Counted from the stretch's first letter, positions 36,860 to 51,387 are shown. The stretch: DNA of 64,000 nt from Macrobrachium rosenbergii (GCF_040412425.1 NC_089782.1:20151622-20215621), one strand, 5' to 3'. Numbers and translations are program-made. Notes: generated by a model from the letters alone, not told the origin.

Positions 36860-37685
36860 CTAGTCACTAACACTAGATGTCTAATTTCTCTTGAAGTTAA
36901 AATCATTCCCTGGAATGCATAAAGGAGACTCAGCCAATGCTACATAATCAAAGATGTGTATAGTACTTTCACCTAAAACAATACAGGTCACAATTGTAAG
37001 TTCAAGAGTTCCCACTCAAAAATATATACTGTACAGTATCTGTACTACACAAAAAATTCTTGTTAATTCATTAAACTTGTTCATTCATTAAAGTATCATA
37101 AAATAGTCATACTGTATATTATTCTTGATAAGAGATGTGAAGCATCTGTCACACAGTTCTGTAATAGTGTGAGAAAGAGGAAGAAAATGTTTTACCTAAT
37201 ATTATGAAGAAATAAAAAAAAAGATACAGTATGCTTACTTTGTATTGTAGCTTAAGTATCTGTCAAAAATAACTAAAATACTGTACTGCACAAAATTCAC
37301 CAAATGTTATCACAGTACTATGACAGGATACATTGAATAAATACAGTAATACAGTTGCTAACAAACAACAACAATTTGACACTACACCTAGTATTTGCTA
37401 AGAAAAGGGGTAAATTACTCCCAGTTACTAGCACCAAACTTAGAAATTACTACTCATTTTATGCAACAGATACAAGTACTTTAATGTACTGTAATGGCAT
37501 CCACTGTTTATGATTTAACATCCAATTTCTTGCAAGAATGCTCACCATTACTGTTTGGTGGTGATCTTGTGACTTCAAGCAAGCTACCACTAACTATAAC
37601 CACATTAGTAGTAGTCAATCATTTTACAGCACTGTATTTATATACATATATATAAACCTCCAGTATTTATAGTGTGCTCTTACTA
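36860..37685. other. Upstream of REV1 exon 1, nothing recognised
   Basis: AT-rich sequence. On the minus strand TGCATTCCAG near 36915 could be an acceptor for a spliced 5' UTR. No core promoter was identified. Confidence 0.4.
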
Positions 37686-37686
37686 G

Positions 37687-38014
37687 ATTCATGGACTCAC
37701 CCTATTCGCTGGATTTCTATGGAACATATATACACATTATTCGTGGAAAATTTGCCCAGTCACAGTATTTTCAGTGAGAAATATTCATCTAATTACTGTA
37801 TTTTCATATTATTTTCATGACTAAAAGCACTTTTTGTGATAAAACTATTAAGATACTCAGGGTATAAGCATTTTTAGAGGGTTTTTTTGTGCTTGAACTA
37901 TCAAAATAGGCAGTTCTACGAGTTTTTAGAAGGGTTTTAAGTATTCGCAGATTGTAGCTATTTGCAGGGGGAGGGGTGTGGTAAGCATCCTCCGCAAATA
38001 CAGGGGGTTTACTG
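37687..38014. mobile_element. TA-inserting MITE, CAGTRAACCCC family, copy 5
   Basis: The right end CAGGGGGTTTACTG is clean and followed by TA; the left end is degraded (CTCACCCTATTCGCTGG). The interior matches the other copies. Confidence 0.78.
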
Positions 38015-38019
38015 TATAT

Positions 38020-39155
38020 TCCTTGCATATAAAGGGCTTCATACTTGCTTAAAGTATATGTCACCACTGGGTTTTAATTATTATCCTATACTGTTCCATT
38101 ATTCAATTACTAAATGGTAGCCTACTGCTAAGTTTCAGGTGTGACTTTACAACAGTAGTTACATTGTTAATTGTAGGATTTTTTAATCTAATACTGTATT
38201 TCTTGTGCCTATACTAGGCCTTAGTTCTTGTAGTGAAGAGTACATTTTAGGCTTTTTTAATACAGTATTTTAATTCATTTACATTTATATACTAAATATG
38301 CACCTGTATTATTCATCTACCTCTTAAAAATTCAGACAATATAATGTACAGCACTAAGTTTATAGCAATATCTGACTTAAATTCTGAATTTCCCTTGAAA
38401 TCTGATTTGATTTACTAAAATTTTATCTTCAGTTCTAACGCAAAGATCTCAAGCACCAACAGCCAAAGTCTAACATACATCTAATTTATCTGGAGAGCCA
38501 CTTACCTGTTTTTAAGTACTGTTCTACATGTCTACCCAAGTCTATATAGGAAGCATAAAAAGCTATGTTCCAAGGATAACTATCTTTACATGGGGCAATC
38601 CAAATCTAACTTGTCCTAAACCAACATAAAAACTTAAGGGAATGCTATGCCATACTAAATTATTTAAAGAAACAAAAATACTTTAAATTCAAGTAACAAC
38701 AATGTGATTTTTAATACAAGAACATTCCATTTATTTCATCTCAAGGGTATAGCAAGTAATAACCCAATTTTTCCAAAGACAAAATAACATCCTTATAGTA
38801 GTGATAAATCACAACCTTCAATCTTTCAAACTCAAGCAATAGCTTCAGGTAGGCTTGTGGAGAGGCAAAGGTGAAGGAGTTAGGTAGGCTGGGTGTATTC
38901 TTAGTTAGGCTACTTAGGATATATACACTGAGCAACCACCATCACACATTTTGATAAGGTTAAGAGGAGGATTATCCAAGGGGAAAAGGTACTATGCCCC
39001 CACAATTAAGGACATCGTATCCCAGGTTAGAGCTGTAGTGTATGCCTTCAAAAACAATTGCCAGATTTTTTGGACAAGGGTAAAGGGGGACTTGAACCTC
39101 CATGGGGTCAGGTAATATCATTAATTTTTATATAAATTTTCCTATGTCTCCTTCT
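38020..39155. other. Intergenic, nothing recognised
   Basis: AT-rich DNA with short spurious frames only. Confidence 0.5.
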
Positions 39156-39160
39156 GGAAA

Positions 39161-39286
39161 GTGACAGCTAAAAGGTTTGAAAGGTTTAACAGGCGGAAAA
39201 CCTCGCAGTTGCACTGTGAAACAATTGTTAAGAGAGGGTGAAAAGCACAATAGAAGAGAGAGGATATGAATGGAGTGTACAGTAAA
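39161..39286 (+). repeat. SINE-like dispersed repeat, copy 6 (internal fragment)
   Basis: Only the middle of the consensus is present: AAAAGGTTTGAAAGGTTTAA to GAGAGGATATGAATGGAG. Confidence 0.78.
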
Positions 39287-39289
39287 CTT

Positions 39290-40585
39290 CTTCAGAGTGA
39301 TGATACATAAACAAATTTTTTCCAACAGCTACTTGTGTTTTAAGTGCAACACTATTACTATCAGTGCCATTACTTTGTTCTGGTTTTTTCAGTAAAACTG
39401 GACAAGTGCTCATATCTATTTTCCTTTTTTTCTATGGCATCACTGAACTTTTTTTAATTAATGTTAGTCTATTAAAACCAACTCAAACTATCCTAAAGGA
39501 CTGTGTCCTCCCTAACCCATCTGGGAAGCTGTGACCATGGTAAAAAGCTTCTCTCCTGAGAATACTAAAACCTCAAAATTAACAAGGGTCTTTCATCCAG
39601 CTCAGATTTCCTCTCATCTAAAGCCAGTTTCCCAAGTATGGGGATATGGGGATACATAAGGGAAACACACCACTGAGTGCTTTACCCTATATATTAGGAC
39701 TGGTGATATGCTTCAATGTTCTTCAAAACAGGCTTGTCTTACTAGGCTAGATTATTAGCCAACGAAATAATTCACAATCTATTTAATCTTTAGCTAAAAA
39801 GACACATACATTAGGCTTCAGGTGATATGAGTTACTTTTAAACCTTTAATAAGATACAACATAACTACATGACCTATACTATTTTTGTAATTTTTTTTTT
39901 TAGGAAAAAAAACCTGTTGCAAATGTTTACTATAAAATTTAGTAGTTTCCAGTTTATTATAAAGTGCTTTTTCTACAGTATTATGTGGAGCTCTCTCTCA
40001 ACATTTCTCCAGTAATGTCCTGGGATGTAGGAGAATGATTTCACTTACACCTACAGTGTCACCAATTGCCAGAATGACCAACCTGCATCTTATTTTCATT
40101 TGACGGTATTTTCACTTCAATTGGATATGGAGAAAGGATAAAAAATTTCACCAAGGTTTGGAATCAAGCATTTGTTTCACTATGATTTATTGTGACATAG
40201 GTCAGGTTAGAAAGGAACCATGGGAGTGAAGCCCTCTTAACCAGGTTGGAGCTGTCACCCTAAGAAAGGTTAAAATTCATCCCTACATTTCATCAGCCTT
40301 CATTCACCCCAACCACACTCTGGTTTCCAACTGTAGCCTCCTATTGTTGTTAGAATAAGGGGGGATTGTAACAGGTTAATAAAGTATTTTTGTCTGAAAT
40401 GAGTACCAAATTCATCAAAATAACATCAAAAACCATCAGAAAAAGTTACTATGATACAGTACATTAATTTCTCTTCAACAAGGACTTCAATGAGCTCAAC
40501 TGTTAAATGGTCATTTTGCCATTTTTTCTTAAGTATGAAAAGTTATGTATATCTCAGTTTAACCAGACCACTGAGCTGATTAACA
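39290..40585. other. Intergenic, nothing recognised
   Basis: No ORF of interest, no repeat end recognised. Confidence 0.5.
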
Positions 40586-40589
40586 GCTC

Positions 40590-40771
40590 TCCTAGGGCTG
40601 GCACGAAATATTAGATTTATTTTACGTGGCTAAGAACCAACTAGTTACCTAGCAACGGGACTTACAGGTCATTGTGGAATTTGAACCACATTATGACTAG
40701 AAAATGAATTTCTATCACCAGAAACAAATTCCTCTAATTCTTCATTGGCCAATCGGAGAGTCGAACGTAAG
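40590..40771 (-). repeat. tRNA-related SINE fragment
   Basis: Read on the minus strand it has GTTCGACTCTC, close to a pol III B box, followed by CCAATGAAGAATTAGAGGAA and the long tail ACGTAAAATAAATCTAATAT. This arrangement is that of a tRNA-derived SINE body; the tRNA A box is missing. Confidence 0.6.
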
Positions 40772-41471
40772 AAGTATGAAAATCCAATCCTGTATTAATA
40801 AGCCTTGAATTTACCAGATGACATAGCAATCCCTCAGATTTTATTTAAGAGCCAAGATCATATGAACAGTGCATCAATTAACAACTCCACAACCTCTTTA
40901 CAAGTCCTTTCCAACCTCTTGGGCAAGCAGTTTTCATGTACCAGAAAATCACACTTTTTCAATCTTTTTCCTTCTAAATCTTTGACCATAATATTGGGAA
41001 CTTTTAACTTTAACAACAAATGCTTTATCTTCTTAAGAAGTTCCTGGATGTACCAGAGCTTTCCAACTGTCACCACCCAATACATCCAGTTTGACAATGG
41101 CTGCTGTATGTAAGAAGTATCAACAGTGAGTACAAAACCTCAGTACATATTTTTATATATAAAATTAATATTGTCAAACAGGTTTTAATCAATCATGGAG
41201 TAATCCCTCCCACTGATAAATACCTAGCCTCCCAAAGGCCCTCTGTTCTCATATATGAACAGGCATTGACGCAAGAAAACAAACCCTGTATATTAATTTC
41301 TCCTGAGCCACAGAGTACAATATACCTACTCTCAACATATCCTACCTGTAAGAATAATTTTCTACCAGTTAAGACCTGTTGTACTGTCTGGTTAGGTTAT
41401 GAGGGAAAGTTTGCTCCAGTCAGTAAAGACCTCGTGCCATCCATTATGTTAGGGACAGTACAAACTATCAA

Positions 41472-41621
41472 ACATGTATGATCAAATTCAGTGTTTGACA
41501 ATCCACCTGAGAATGTATGGGTGTGTTTGAAGGATTGAACAAGCTGTTTGAAGCTGGTTCATCCAACATGACGTTTGACCAGCATGTTGACAAGTGTGTA
41601 GTGATATTTGATCATACATGT
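41472..41621. mobile_element. Short MITE with 16-bp inverted ends
   Basis: ACATGTATGATCAAAT at the left and ATTTGATCATACATGT at the right are perfect inverted repeats enclosing 118 bp of non-coding sequence. No other copy was seen in the window. Confidence 0.75.
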
Positions 41622-41641
41622 CATTTTGGTCAACAGCAGCC

Positions 41642-41779
41642 ATGGCGAACACACAGGAGCATCAAGAATTTTGGTTAGAGTTCACTGAACTTTATCAATC
41701 ATTTCCTTGTCTGCAGTCAATATTATTTTATTTTCATAAACTACTTGCTACAATTGGGTTTCATTGGACTAATGGGTAA
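41642..41779 (+). CDS. Short frame resembling the start of a MADF domain
   Basis: A 45-codon frame starting MANTQEHQEFWLEFTELYQS and continuing FPCL. The pattern Trp-x-x-Glu-Phe, Leu-Tyr, Phe-Pro is like the first helix of MADF DNA-binding domains, which occur in transcription factors and with Harbinger transposases. The frame then turns into AT-rich sequence without similarity, so this may be a truncated fragment or a first exon whose partner was not found. Confidence 0.3.
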   Translation: MANTQEHQEFWLEFTELYQSFPCLQSILFYFHKLLATIGFHWTNG

Positions 41780-43335
41780 ATAATGTAACAGCAAAATATA
41801 ATACAGGTATAAATATTCATCAATTTGTTTTCTTTACCATACCTTAATTACATCTTTCAGTGATGATATTTCATAGCATCACATGTCTCATCACAATGAT
41901 ACCAAGACTTTGGAGGGGAGATACAACACGCAAACTTCGATCTTCAAAACTATCTCAGTTGCAAGAAACCGGAGTGTACATGACAGTCGCTGACTTGCTG
42001 GTATAGCATCTCTCAGGCGCTTGTCTTTTCCCAATTATTGTTGAAACCATCGTCAAAGCAGGTTCCCACAAAGGTGTCGTGGTCTGTTCGAAGGTACTTC
42101 TATAGGTCTTCAGTTGAAGATACCAGCAGCTCATTTAGCAGGCACTGATGAGACAGTTCACATCTCTTCTTGTACCATTCTTTTATCCAGAATCATTTCT
42201 TTTTCTTTTTATCGTTCACTTCTTCACTGGCAAGCGCCTAGCAGAATAGCTATACAAGCTTTTTCTCTTGCTCATATCATCAGTATAGGAATAACAGGCA
42301 ATTACAAGATGTTAATCCAGCTAAGGGCCAAAATCATGGCCTTTAAAAAAATTTAGCACCCAGTGCAGTAGTGAGTGCAGGCTGGCTTATCTGGCAAAAG
42401 CATTCTGCTCCCCAAAACAGGCTCGAGTCCCTAAGGTAAGTTTATCGGGGCTTGGCTTTAGTGTATCAAATTTTTTCCAGATTATTTTATGAGTTCGAAC
42501 TCCTGGGCGGACTGACTGGGGCTTGAAATTGGTTTTTATACTTTAGGGCTGTTGGTAAAAAGATGAAGTTTTGTTTTTTGCTGGCCTGTTATTCTCCAAT
42601 GTGCTGTGCTCCTACCAACCCCACCACAACCCCGCTTCCTCAATGACAGTATGTTTTGCCTCCACGCAAAACGCCCTGTTCCCCCCGCCAAGGCCACTTC
42701 TCACCTTCCCCTGCATTTTGGGGGGACGTGAGTAACTCTCTCCCTGCCTTCCCCCATGTCCCTCCCCTTCCCTCAGCCACTTCCCCCTGTAGATTTACAC
42801 TTCCATAGTGCACTTCCACAATGTAAACTTGCCTGCTACGTTTGTGGGTGGTCTCCCACCCAAAAACCCCTTATTCCCCATCCCCTTTACTGTTGGTTAA
42901 GCTTAGGGGGCAATAACACTTTGGCCGAAGCAACAAACAAATGCCCTCCTCTATCAGCAGCCCTGAAAGTATAGGAAAAACCAATGTCCAAAAAAAATAG
43001 GCACAGAGCTCATACTTAGGAAATACCGTTAGTTTTACATTTTTTATATTAATTACAGACATGATCCACATATTTTTCCAACTTTAGGCTACCTTGTGAT
43101 TCACCAATTTTGTTTGGTGTGATTCACTAGTTTTTGCTGTTTTCTGCTCTCATCTATGGCCTAAACCCATTTCTCTGAATCCCATCTATTAACTGTTCAA
43201 GGCCTAGCAAAAGGGTCTGGAAACACAAATAACTGGTCTCCACAAACAGTACTCTCTAAGCCATAAAGAGGTAGGCTTCAGCAGAACCTGTGTCCGTCGT
43301 CTCAACTTGCACCCCAAAGTTTACCGATGCTTCTG
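41780..43335. other. Intergenic, nothing recognised
   Basis: Contains a C-rich stretch at 42600-42860 but no supported gene or repeat. Confidence 0.45.
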
Positions 43336-43339
43336 GCAG

Positions 43340-43943
43340 TATTTCTAAGTAATAGAGACACTGGGGTATTTTTAGTGAGAAATGGCAGTTTATAGTATTT
43401 TGCTGTTTATCTACAACCAACGTTATTTTTGGTGGCCGGTTGTAATTAACCTGTAATTGTCCCCTGAAGTCCATCCAACAAGGGCTCCAACGCGATCTTC
43501 ACAAGAAAGGGATTTGCTACGCTCTGTTTGAACGGTTCATATCCCGTCCCAAGCAGTACCTGGAAATTGGTTTCAACACTTTTAGGTTTGACACTGGCGG
43601 TGCATTTGCTGTTGTCGGCCAAATGGAATGTCCCTTCGCCGTAAGTTTAGTACTGGCCAGGGGGGTGAGGGAGTTACCCATACGTTAACAAATTATTGCA
43701 CTTGCTAGACGGATATGAACTGTTCGGAAACAGACGCACGGTGCCTCTGTCTCGCGGAAGATCGCGTGATGGAAACCCTGGATTCCTATCAGTCCTCATC
43801 GAGGAGGCAGAGTTCAAAGATAAATTGTTAATTACAGCCGACCGCCAAAAATTAACGTTAAATTGTTAATAAGCATCCAAAATACTATTAGAAACTGCCA
43901 TTTCTCGCTAAATACCCGCCGTGTACCTATAACTTAGTTCTAC
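43340..43943. repeat. Inverted repeat pair enclosing about 375 bp
   Basis: The arms are at about 43340-43450 and 43827-43943. They share GAGAAATGGCAGTTT, ATAGTATTTTG, TTTTTGG-GGCCGG-type and TGTAATTAAC segments in inverted order, with modest divergence. The enclosed segment is richer in GC than the surroundings and holds an open frame. Confidence 0.7.
43446..43640 (+). CDS. Possible coding exon of unknown identity
   Basis: Open for 65 codons from an upstream TAA to a phase-0 donor GCC|GTAAGT. The translation has balanced composition, including HKKGICYALFERFISRPKQY and RFDTGGAFAVVGQME. I do not recognise the family. There is no ATG near the start, so it would need an upstream exon; CCCCTGAAG is a possible acceptor. 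It could equally be a chance frame. Confidence 0.25.
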
Positions 43944-43949
43944 CCTTCT

Positions 43950-45420
43950 GGCAAATAGGCTAGCCTAACGACAATGGAAATGCGTTTGTTACGATTACCC
44001 ACCCTGAGGCAGTCATAATTCCTACGCTTCACCTTATGCATGGCCTAGCTAGCCTGTGTTTGGGAAGATGTGACAACAAGGTACAATAGGCTACTCACGG
44101 TAGCCGAGTATGGGATAACATTGTAAAATAAGAAAGTACTCGCATTTACCTTTGAGAAAAGGGTATGTAACATCTGAAGGACTTCGGGATTTCTTTCATT
44201 GGAGGTATGCGGTGAACAATACGGGAACAACAAACCATGTTACTGAATGTACATTCAACAAATTATCGGGAGGAAACATAAACTATCCGACAGCCACCTT
44301 GATTCCTGACCCAACGTGTAGCGATGGAGGATGGACTTCCACAAGAAAGATGCGTTTGAAAAAAATTAAGAAACGCTTCCGACAGAATTTTGTATATTGT
44401 TGCATGTGCGCATAATTCAGACATACAAATATAATATATAATATTAATAATATATCAACAACTCACTTTCAAGAAGTTGCAGGCAGCCTTAAATATACCG
44501 CACCTACGTAACTTCTCTCAAAACGAACGACCCTCAATAACACTTCCCCCTAAACAACCCAGTTCAAATCTTTGGTACTTGTGTATGTTACAGCGTGTGA
44601 CACCTAATAGCACAGGTTCGTATCTCACCTACAAGACAGGCTGATAGAGAAAAACATGAACAGCAGAAACTAACTCACCGTGTCCCTTGAGCACAAACGA
44701 GCATTAGCAGGTGAAATTTTCTTATCAAAGTGACATGCACTGTCGTCTGTACGTATTTATGTCTGACGTAAGTGACCGTCAGAACTACTGGATCAATCAT
44801 CAATTAAAATAAATGGCAAAATGTACCCTTGGGTAAAGGCAAGTCAAATTTGTTCAAATAGAGGCCAAATGCCAACCCCACCACCCCTCCAAGGTGGGAT
44901 AATTAAGGAAAAGCGAAAAATTTCCTGTAACTACTCGGCAATAAATGACAAAACTTAAGCAGTTGAAGCTTCAAGTTAGTCCCCGTGGCTACGATGGGAA
45001 CACAAGGAGCCACTGTCTGTCACAGGAACACACGAGACAAATCCTTAAAACTTTCCTCTCGAGAACAAAAGTATTGCAGTTTTCCTCATTAACTTGAAGT
45101 CATCCCCATGTTTTGCTGAAAATGGTTCTATGATACTGGTCCAAAGTTTCACAAAGGAGTTTACACAAAATATCGGCTATTTTAGATACAAGTGCAGCGA
45201 TGTGGTGCAGTTGAGCACTTTGGTCTTCGGGCCCCTTGTAATGCAGTTATTAATGTCTCTTTAAAAAAAAAGAAAAGAAAGGTATAATAGAAATTTGAAT
45301 GGGATCGGATAGGATGTAACTTATTTGAGCCACAGGGTAAGAGAAAAGATGAGGAAAAGGGAGCCCTCTTGAGGGCATAAGGTGTTCACTGACTGGTAAT
45401 ACTTGACAAGTTTTCTTGTC
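43950..45420. other. Intergenic, nothing firmly recognised
   Basis: An 87-codon plus-strand frame (44152-44415) has no similarity I can name. A possible minus-strand donor (GACACG|GTGAGT near 44690) might belong to a 5' exon, but no transcript can be argued. Confidence 0.35.
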
Positions 45421-45430
45421 AAGAAATAAC

Positions 45431-45472
45431 GTGTGTGTGTGTGTGTGTTTGTGTGTGTGTGAGAGAGAGAGA
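45431..45472. repeat. (GT)n then (GA)n microsatellite
   Basis: Compound tract with one TTT interruption. Confidence 0.95.
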
Positions 45473-45504
45473 TTAAATCTGACTGGTTATGTAAACAATC
45501 ATTA

Positions 45505-45516
45505 TATTATTATTAC

Positions 45517-45548
<32 letters not shown>
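45505..45548. repeat. (ATT)n microsatellite
   Basis: About 14 triplets with one ACT variant near its start. Confidence 0.92.
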
Positions 45549-45671
45549 TTGTGTGTTAAGTCTTGGTATACTGATAGAAATATGCTCTAAGTGCATTTCT
45601 AACAAAATACCACGACTTAACACACAAGAAAAGGGGTTTCTTTCATCCTTACTTTTAAAGAACATGACTTC

Positions 45672-45686
45672 TTCGTTCTTCTTCTT

Positions 45687-45769
<83 letters not shown>

Positions 45770-45770
45770 G
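45672..45770. repeat. Compound (TTC)n(TTA)n tract at LINE 3' end
   Basis: TTC triplets to 45717, then ATT triplets to 45770, directly after the end of the LINE reading frame (minus strand). It probably began as the LINE tail. Confidence 0.9.
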
Positions 45771-47600
45771 GTCTATCAGTCATCCTATTCGACTGGGTGG
45801 TTTTCAGTGTACGGTTCCGGGTTGCATCCTGCCTCCTTTTCTGCATGATTCCTGGAGCTACTTCGGCATCTAGTTTTTCCAGATTCCTTTTCTGGGATCT
45901 TGGGATCGTGCCCACTGGCATATTCCATATCCTTCTTATTTCGATTTTCAGGTCTTGATACTTATCAATTTTATCCTTTTTTCTCACCTACTCTGGTGTC
46001 CCATGGTATTGCGACATCAGTGAGTGATACTTTCTTCTTGGATTTTGTCAATCAACGTCACGTCTGGTCTATTGGCACGTATCAATTTATCTGTTCTGAT
46101 ACCAGTCCCTGGAGGATCTTTGCCTGATCGTTTTTATCATTCCCCTCGTTGGTGCTCGTAACCTTATTGCAAGCTAGCTGGTGTTTCTTACACAGGCTCC
46201 AGTGGAGGCTTTTGCTACTAAATCAGGCCTCTTTGTGTTGGTTCTGTGCAACGCCGGACATCGCTTGCTATGTGGTTTATGGTCTCGTCTTTCTTATTGC
46301 ACTTTCTGCATAGGGTGAGATATATTTTATCTATTGTTCTTTGACATATCTGGTTCTTAGGACTGATCTGCACCGCTGTTAACATTCCTTCTGTTTCCTT
46401 CTGAGTTCTCCCTCTGCAGCCATTGCCATGTTTCATCGCTGTCAGTTCTTTTGTCTGTCTCATGTACTGTCCAGCATGTTTATCGCCATTCCTCTGTTCT
46501 GTTTTTCATTCTCTGTCTCTGTATATTTCTGGTTTTCGTCTTTTTATCAGTTTTTCTTCCCATGCACTCCTTAGCCAATTGTCTTCACTGGTTTTCAGAT
46601 ATTGCCCCAGTGCTTTGCTCCTCGATGCTGACGCAGTCCTCTTATACTTACAGTAGTAGCCCTCCCCCCTCTTCCTTTCGTGTTATGTATAGTCTGTCTG
46701 TATTTGCTCTTGGGTGTAGTGCTTGTGTATTGTCATGTGGTTTTAGTTTTCTTGTCTATGCTGCGGAGTTCAGCCTTCGTCCACCCACTACCCATGCGCT
46801 GTATCTGATTACTGTTGCCCACGTGTTTATGGCTTTCGTCATGTTTCCGGCGTTGAGTTTTGACTCTGGAGATCGCCTTAAGTCTCTGCATATATTCTTT
46901 CCTGATCGTGTCCTTCATCTCTTGGTGTTTTATATCCTCTCCTTCCATTATTCCCAGGTATCTGTATCCTGTCTCATCTGTGTTTGATGCTATTCCCGTC
47001 TGGTAGCTTTATCCCTTCAGGCATTGTTACTTTGCCTTTTTTTATGTTGACCAAGGCACATTTTTCTATTCCAAACCCCAGCCTGATGTCCCCAGATACA
47101 ATCCTTACAGTCCGGATTAGGGTATCTATTTCCTTGATGCTCTTATCATACAGCTTGATGTCGTCCATGAACATCAGATGGTTAATTCTGTTGCCTCTGT
47201 TGTTGAGTTGGTACCCAGCTTCCATCATCTTCAGCACTTTTGTCATGGGAATCATGGCTGCTAAAGCAGTTGTGGGACAGTGAGTCGCCTTGAAAGATCC
47301 CTCCTGATGTTAACTTCTGCAAGTCTTATCCCAGAGCTTGTGGGCACTGTATCTAGTTGCGCATTGTATTTTTAAGGAAGCTGATGGTGTTTTCCTCTGC
47401 CCCACATATTTACAGGCATTCTGTTAGCCACGTGTGCGGTATCATTTCGAAGGCTTTCTTGTAGTTAATTCATGCCATGCTTAGGTTGGTTCACCTTCTC
47501 TTACTATTCTTCATTACCATTTTGTCTATTAAGAGCTGGTCTTTTATGCCCCTACACTTCCTTCTGCAGCCTTCTGTTAGTGGGGGTGGTGTTTGTGTCC
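45771..47600 (-). mobile_element. Degenerate LINE
   Basis: The minus-strand frames carry RT landmarks HLMFMDDIKLYDKSIKEIDT (Asp-Asp pair at the active site), FGIEKCALVNIKKGK and KLPDGNSIK, then KDTIRKEYMQRLKAI, SGWTKAELRSIDKKTK, a Cys-His cluster CRKCNKKDETINHIASD and the C-terminal KYQDLKIEIRRIWNMPVGTI. The order matches one LINE class widespread in marine invertebrates. Frames are broken at several points and the 5' part is missing. Confidence 0.8.
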
Positions 47601-47712
47601 TCTAGGTAGTTGTATAGCCTTTTCACTGATGATACCTGTTAGCAACTCCACATTATTGGTAGCAGGTGTTAGGCCTGTAGTTACTTATATTTCCTTGTTC
47701 TCTTTTTCCTTT

Positions 47713-47782
47713 CTACTACTACTACTTACTACTACTACTACTATTATTATTATTAATATTAATAATAATAATAATAATAATA

Positions 47783-47840
<58 letters not shown>
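47713..47840. repeat. (ACT)n/(ATT)n/(AAT)n tract
   Basis: ACT triplets, then ATT, a switch to AAT, then a long ATT run. The switch makes the tract partly self-complementary. Confidence 0.93.
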
Positions 47841-47849
47841 TGCATAAAT

Positions 47850-49614
<1,765 letters not shown>

Positions 49615-50117
49615 TGTCCCCTAAAATGAATGGAAGTAAAGTTTAGGGAAAACAGATGCTGGAAAAAATTCCGAAACCTAGCAGCAGAGAGAAATAAATT
49701 CCCATCCAGACTTAAAACCTCCTTATTTTTTCCGAGGTATTACTTTAATTTTTTTTACTTTTTTCAGATCTGCCATCCTTCATTTTTTTATGTCAAGGGA
49801 TTGCTAAAGGCAATGAGGTGTTCCTCCTGATGGAATTTCCGTGCAAAATAACAGAATTATGACTCATCCTCGGGAAAAACCCCTACCAGTATCAGATGCT
49901 GACAATGAGCTAACCTGGGCCTTGGGGAGGTGGAAGTGACGTCACAACAGATACTGGTCAGGAGATGGCAGACGCTCCCGCTTATGTGCTCAGTGATAAC
50001 CAGGGAATATTCCACGATGAAAATAAGCGGTAATCAGAGACAGTACCAGTTCAAGAAAGTGAGAGATGCGGAGGAAACGAAAAACACAGAAAGGGAGGAC
50101 TGAGAAACATTAGACGC

Positions 50118-50120
<3 letters not shown>

Positions 50121-50189
<69 letters not shown>
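50121..50189. repeat. (GA)n microsatellite
   Basis: Uninterrupted, about 34 units, immediately outside the left arm of the following inverted repeat. Confidence 0.97.
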
Positions 50190-50192
<3 letters not shown>

Positions 50193-50727
50193 TTGATACT
50201 AATTGTAACTCTGAGCGTGGAAGCAAAAGCCAAGAAATGCCACCTGGCTAAGGTTGTTCTTGGTACCCTTTATGACGCAAGACCATCTAGCGCTACTGAC
50301 AATTCTATAGGAGGTTTTTGAGCAATACAGTTAGCTTGCTTAAGTTCCAGTAGTCAGGTGACTGATTTTTCTTTTCTTTCATTTTATTTTCGATGATAAT
50401 ATGCAGGAAACGCTTACTCAGAATAGGGAAGAAATGTTTGTCCATCATTCATGGAACTCCCCAGTGTCATCACTAAAAGATTGATTTATTCATTCATTTA
50501 TTAAACTTCAGCGAGGTGGCCAAACAGAAAATATGCAAATTAAAAGAGAAAAAGATTTACCTTTGGACTAACCTCAGCTTTAAGAAAGAAACTTACTGTT
50601 TTTGCAAAGGATTTATACACAAAAAAGGTAATGACAAATTTAAAGTTGAATATCTCATAGGGAAAAAGTATGAAAAAGAACAAGAAGAGCTGGAGCTTGA
50701 CTTACCTCTCAAACTCCAAGCCATCAC

Positions 50728-50734
<7 letters not shown>

Positions 50735-50820
<86 letters not shown>
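50735..50820. repeat. (TA)n microsatellite
   Basis: At the inner end of the left arm of the 50.2-52.0 kb inverted repeat. Confidence 0.97.
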
Positions 50821-50824
<4 letters not shown>

Positions 50825-51266
50825 CATACATCATGAAGGAAGTAGGGAAAGGCATCCTCATCATCTACAGTTTATTTCATGTTGACGTTTCATGACGAAT
50901 CCAAGTCGTGATTTTCAAGGCTATATAAATATAATATAATTTGCGAACATCAATAACAAATTAATGCAATGGCAACAGCTCTTTTGTAGTAAAAATATTT
51001 AAAACAAAACACCTCATTCCAAGACAAGTCAACAATAAGTAAAAGGAGTTCACTAAAATCTTAAAACAACCTACCTATATGAAAGAAAGAACAAGACTAA
51101 CATAAATAAGTAAAAACAGAGGAGGAAACCAGTTGCCCAAAACTAGGCTATAAACAATTTCACTGAGGACGATTGAGTATTTAACGACGGTGGCTGCAGT
51201 CTTGATAATTTCTACTGCTTCCTTCTGTGATGTGTAAACTTGGAGCCTCAGCTCCGGGCCTCATGT

Positions 51267-51269
51267 GTG

Positions 51270-51342
<73 letters not shown>

Positions 51343-51387
51343 GTATATATATATATATATTATATATGTATATATATTATATATATG

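Noticed and set aside
44152..44415. 87-codon plus-strand frame
   Set aside because: No recognisable family, no splice or promoter context, and length within chance expectation.
46423..46987. Plus-strand frame of 178 codons rich in Cys, Phe and Leu
   Set aside because: It is antisense to the LINE coding region, and its hydrophobic composition comes from that.
50516..50731. 71-codon Lys-rich frame in the left arm of an inverted repeat
   Set aside because: The copy in the opposite arm has shifts and does not keep the same protein, so there is no sign of coding constraint.
50821..50950. Possible Penelope-like element remnant with a hammerhead-type ribozyme between the inverted arms
   Set aside because: A GACGTTTCATGACGAA motif resembles sequence near some such elements, but I could not place the conserved ribozyme core, and no RT or endonuclease frame is present.
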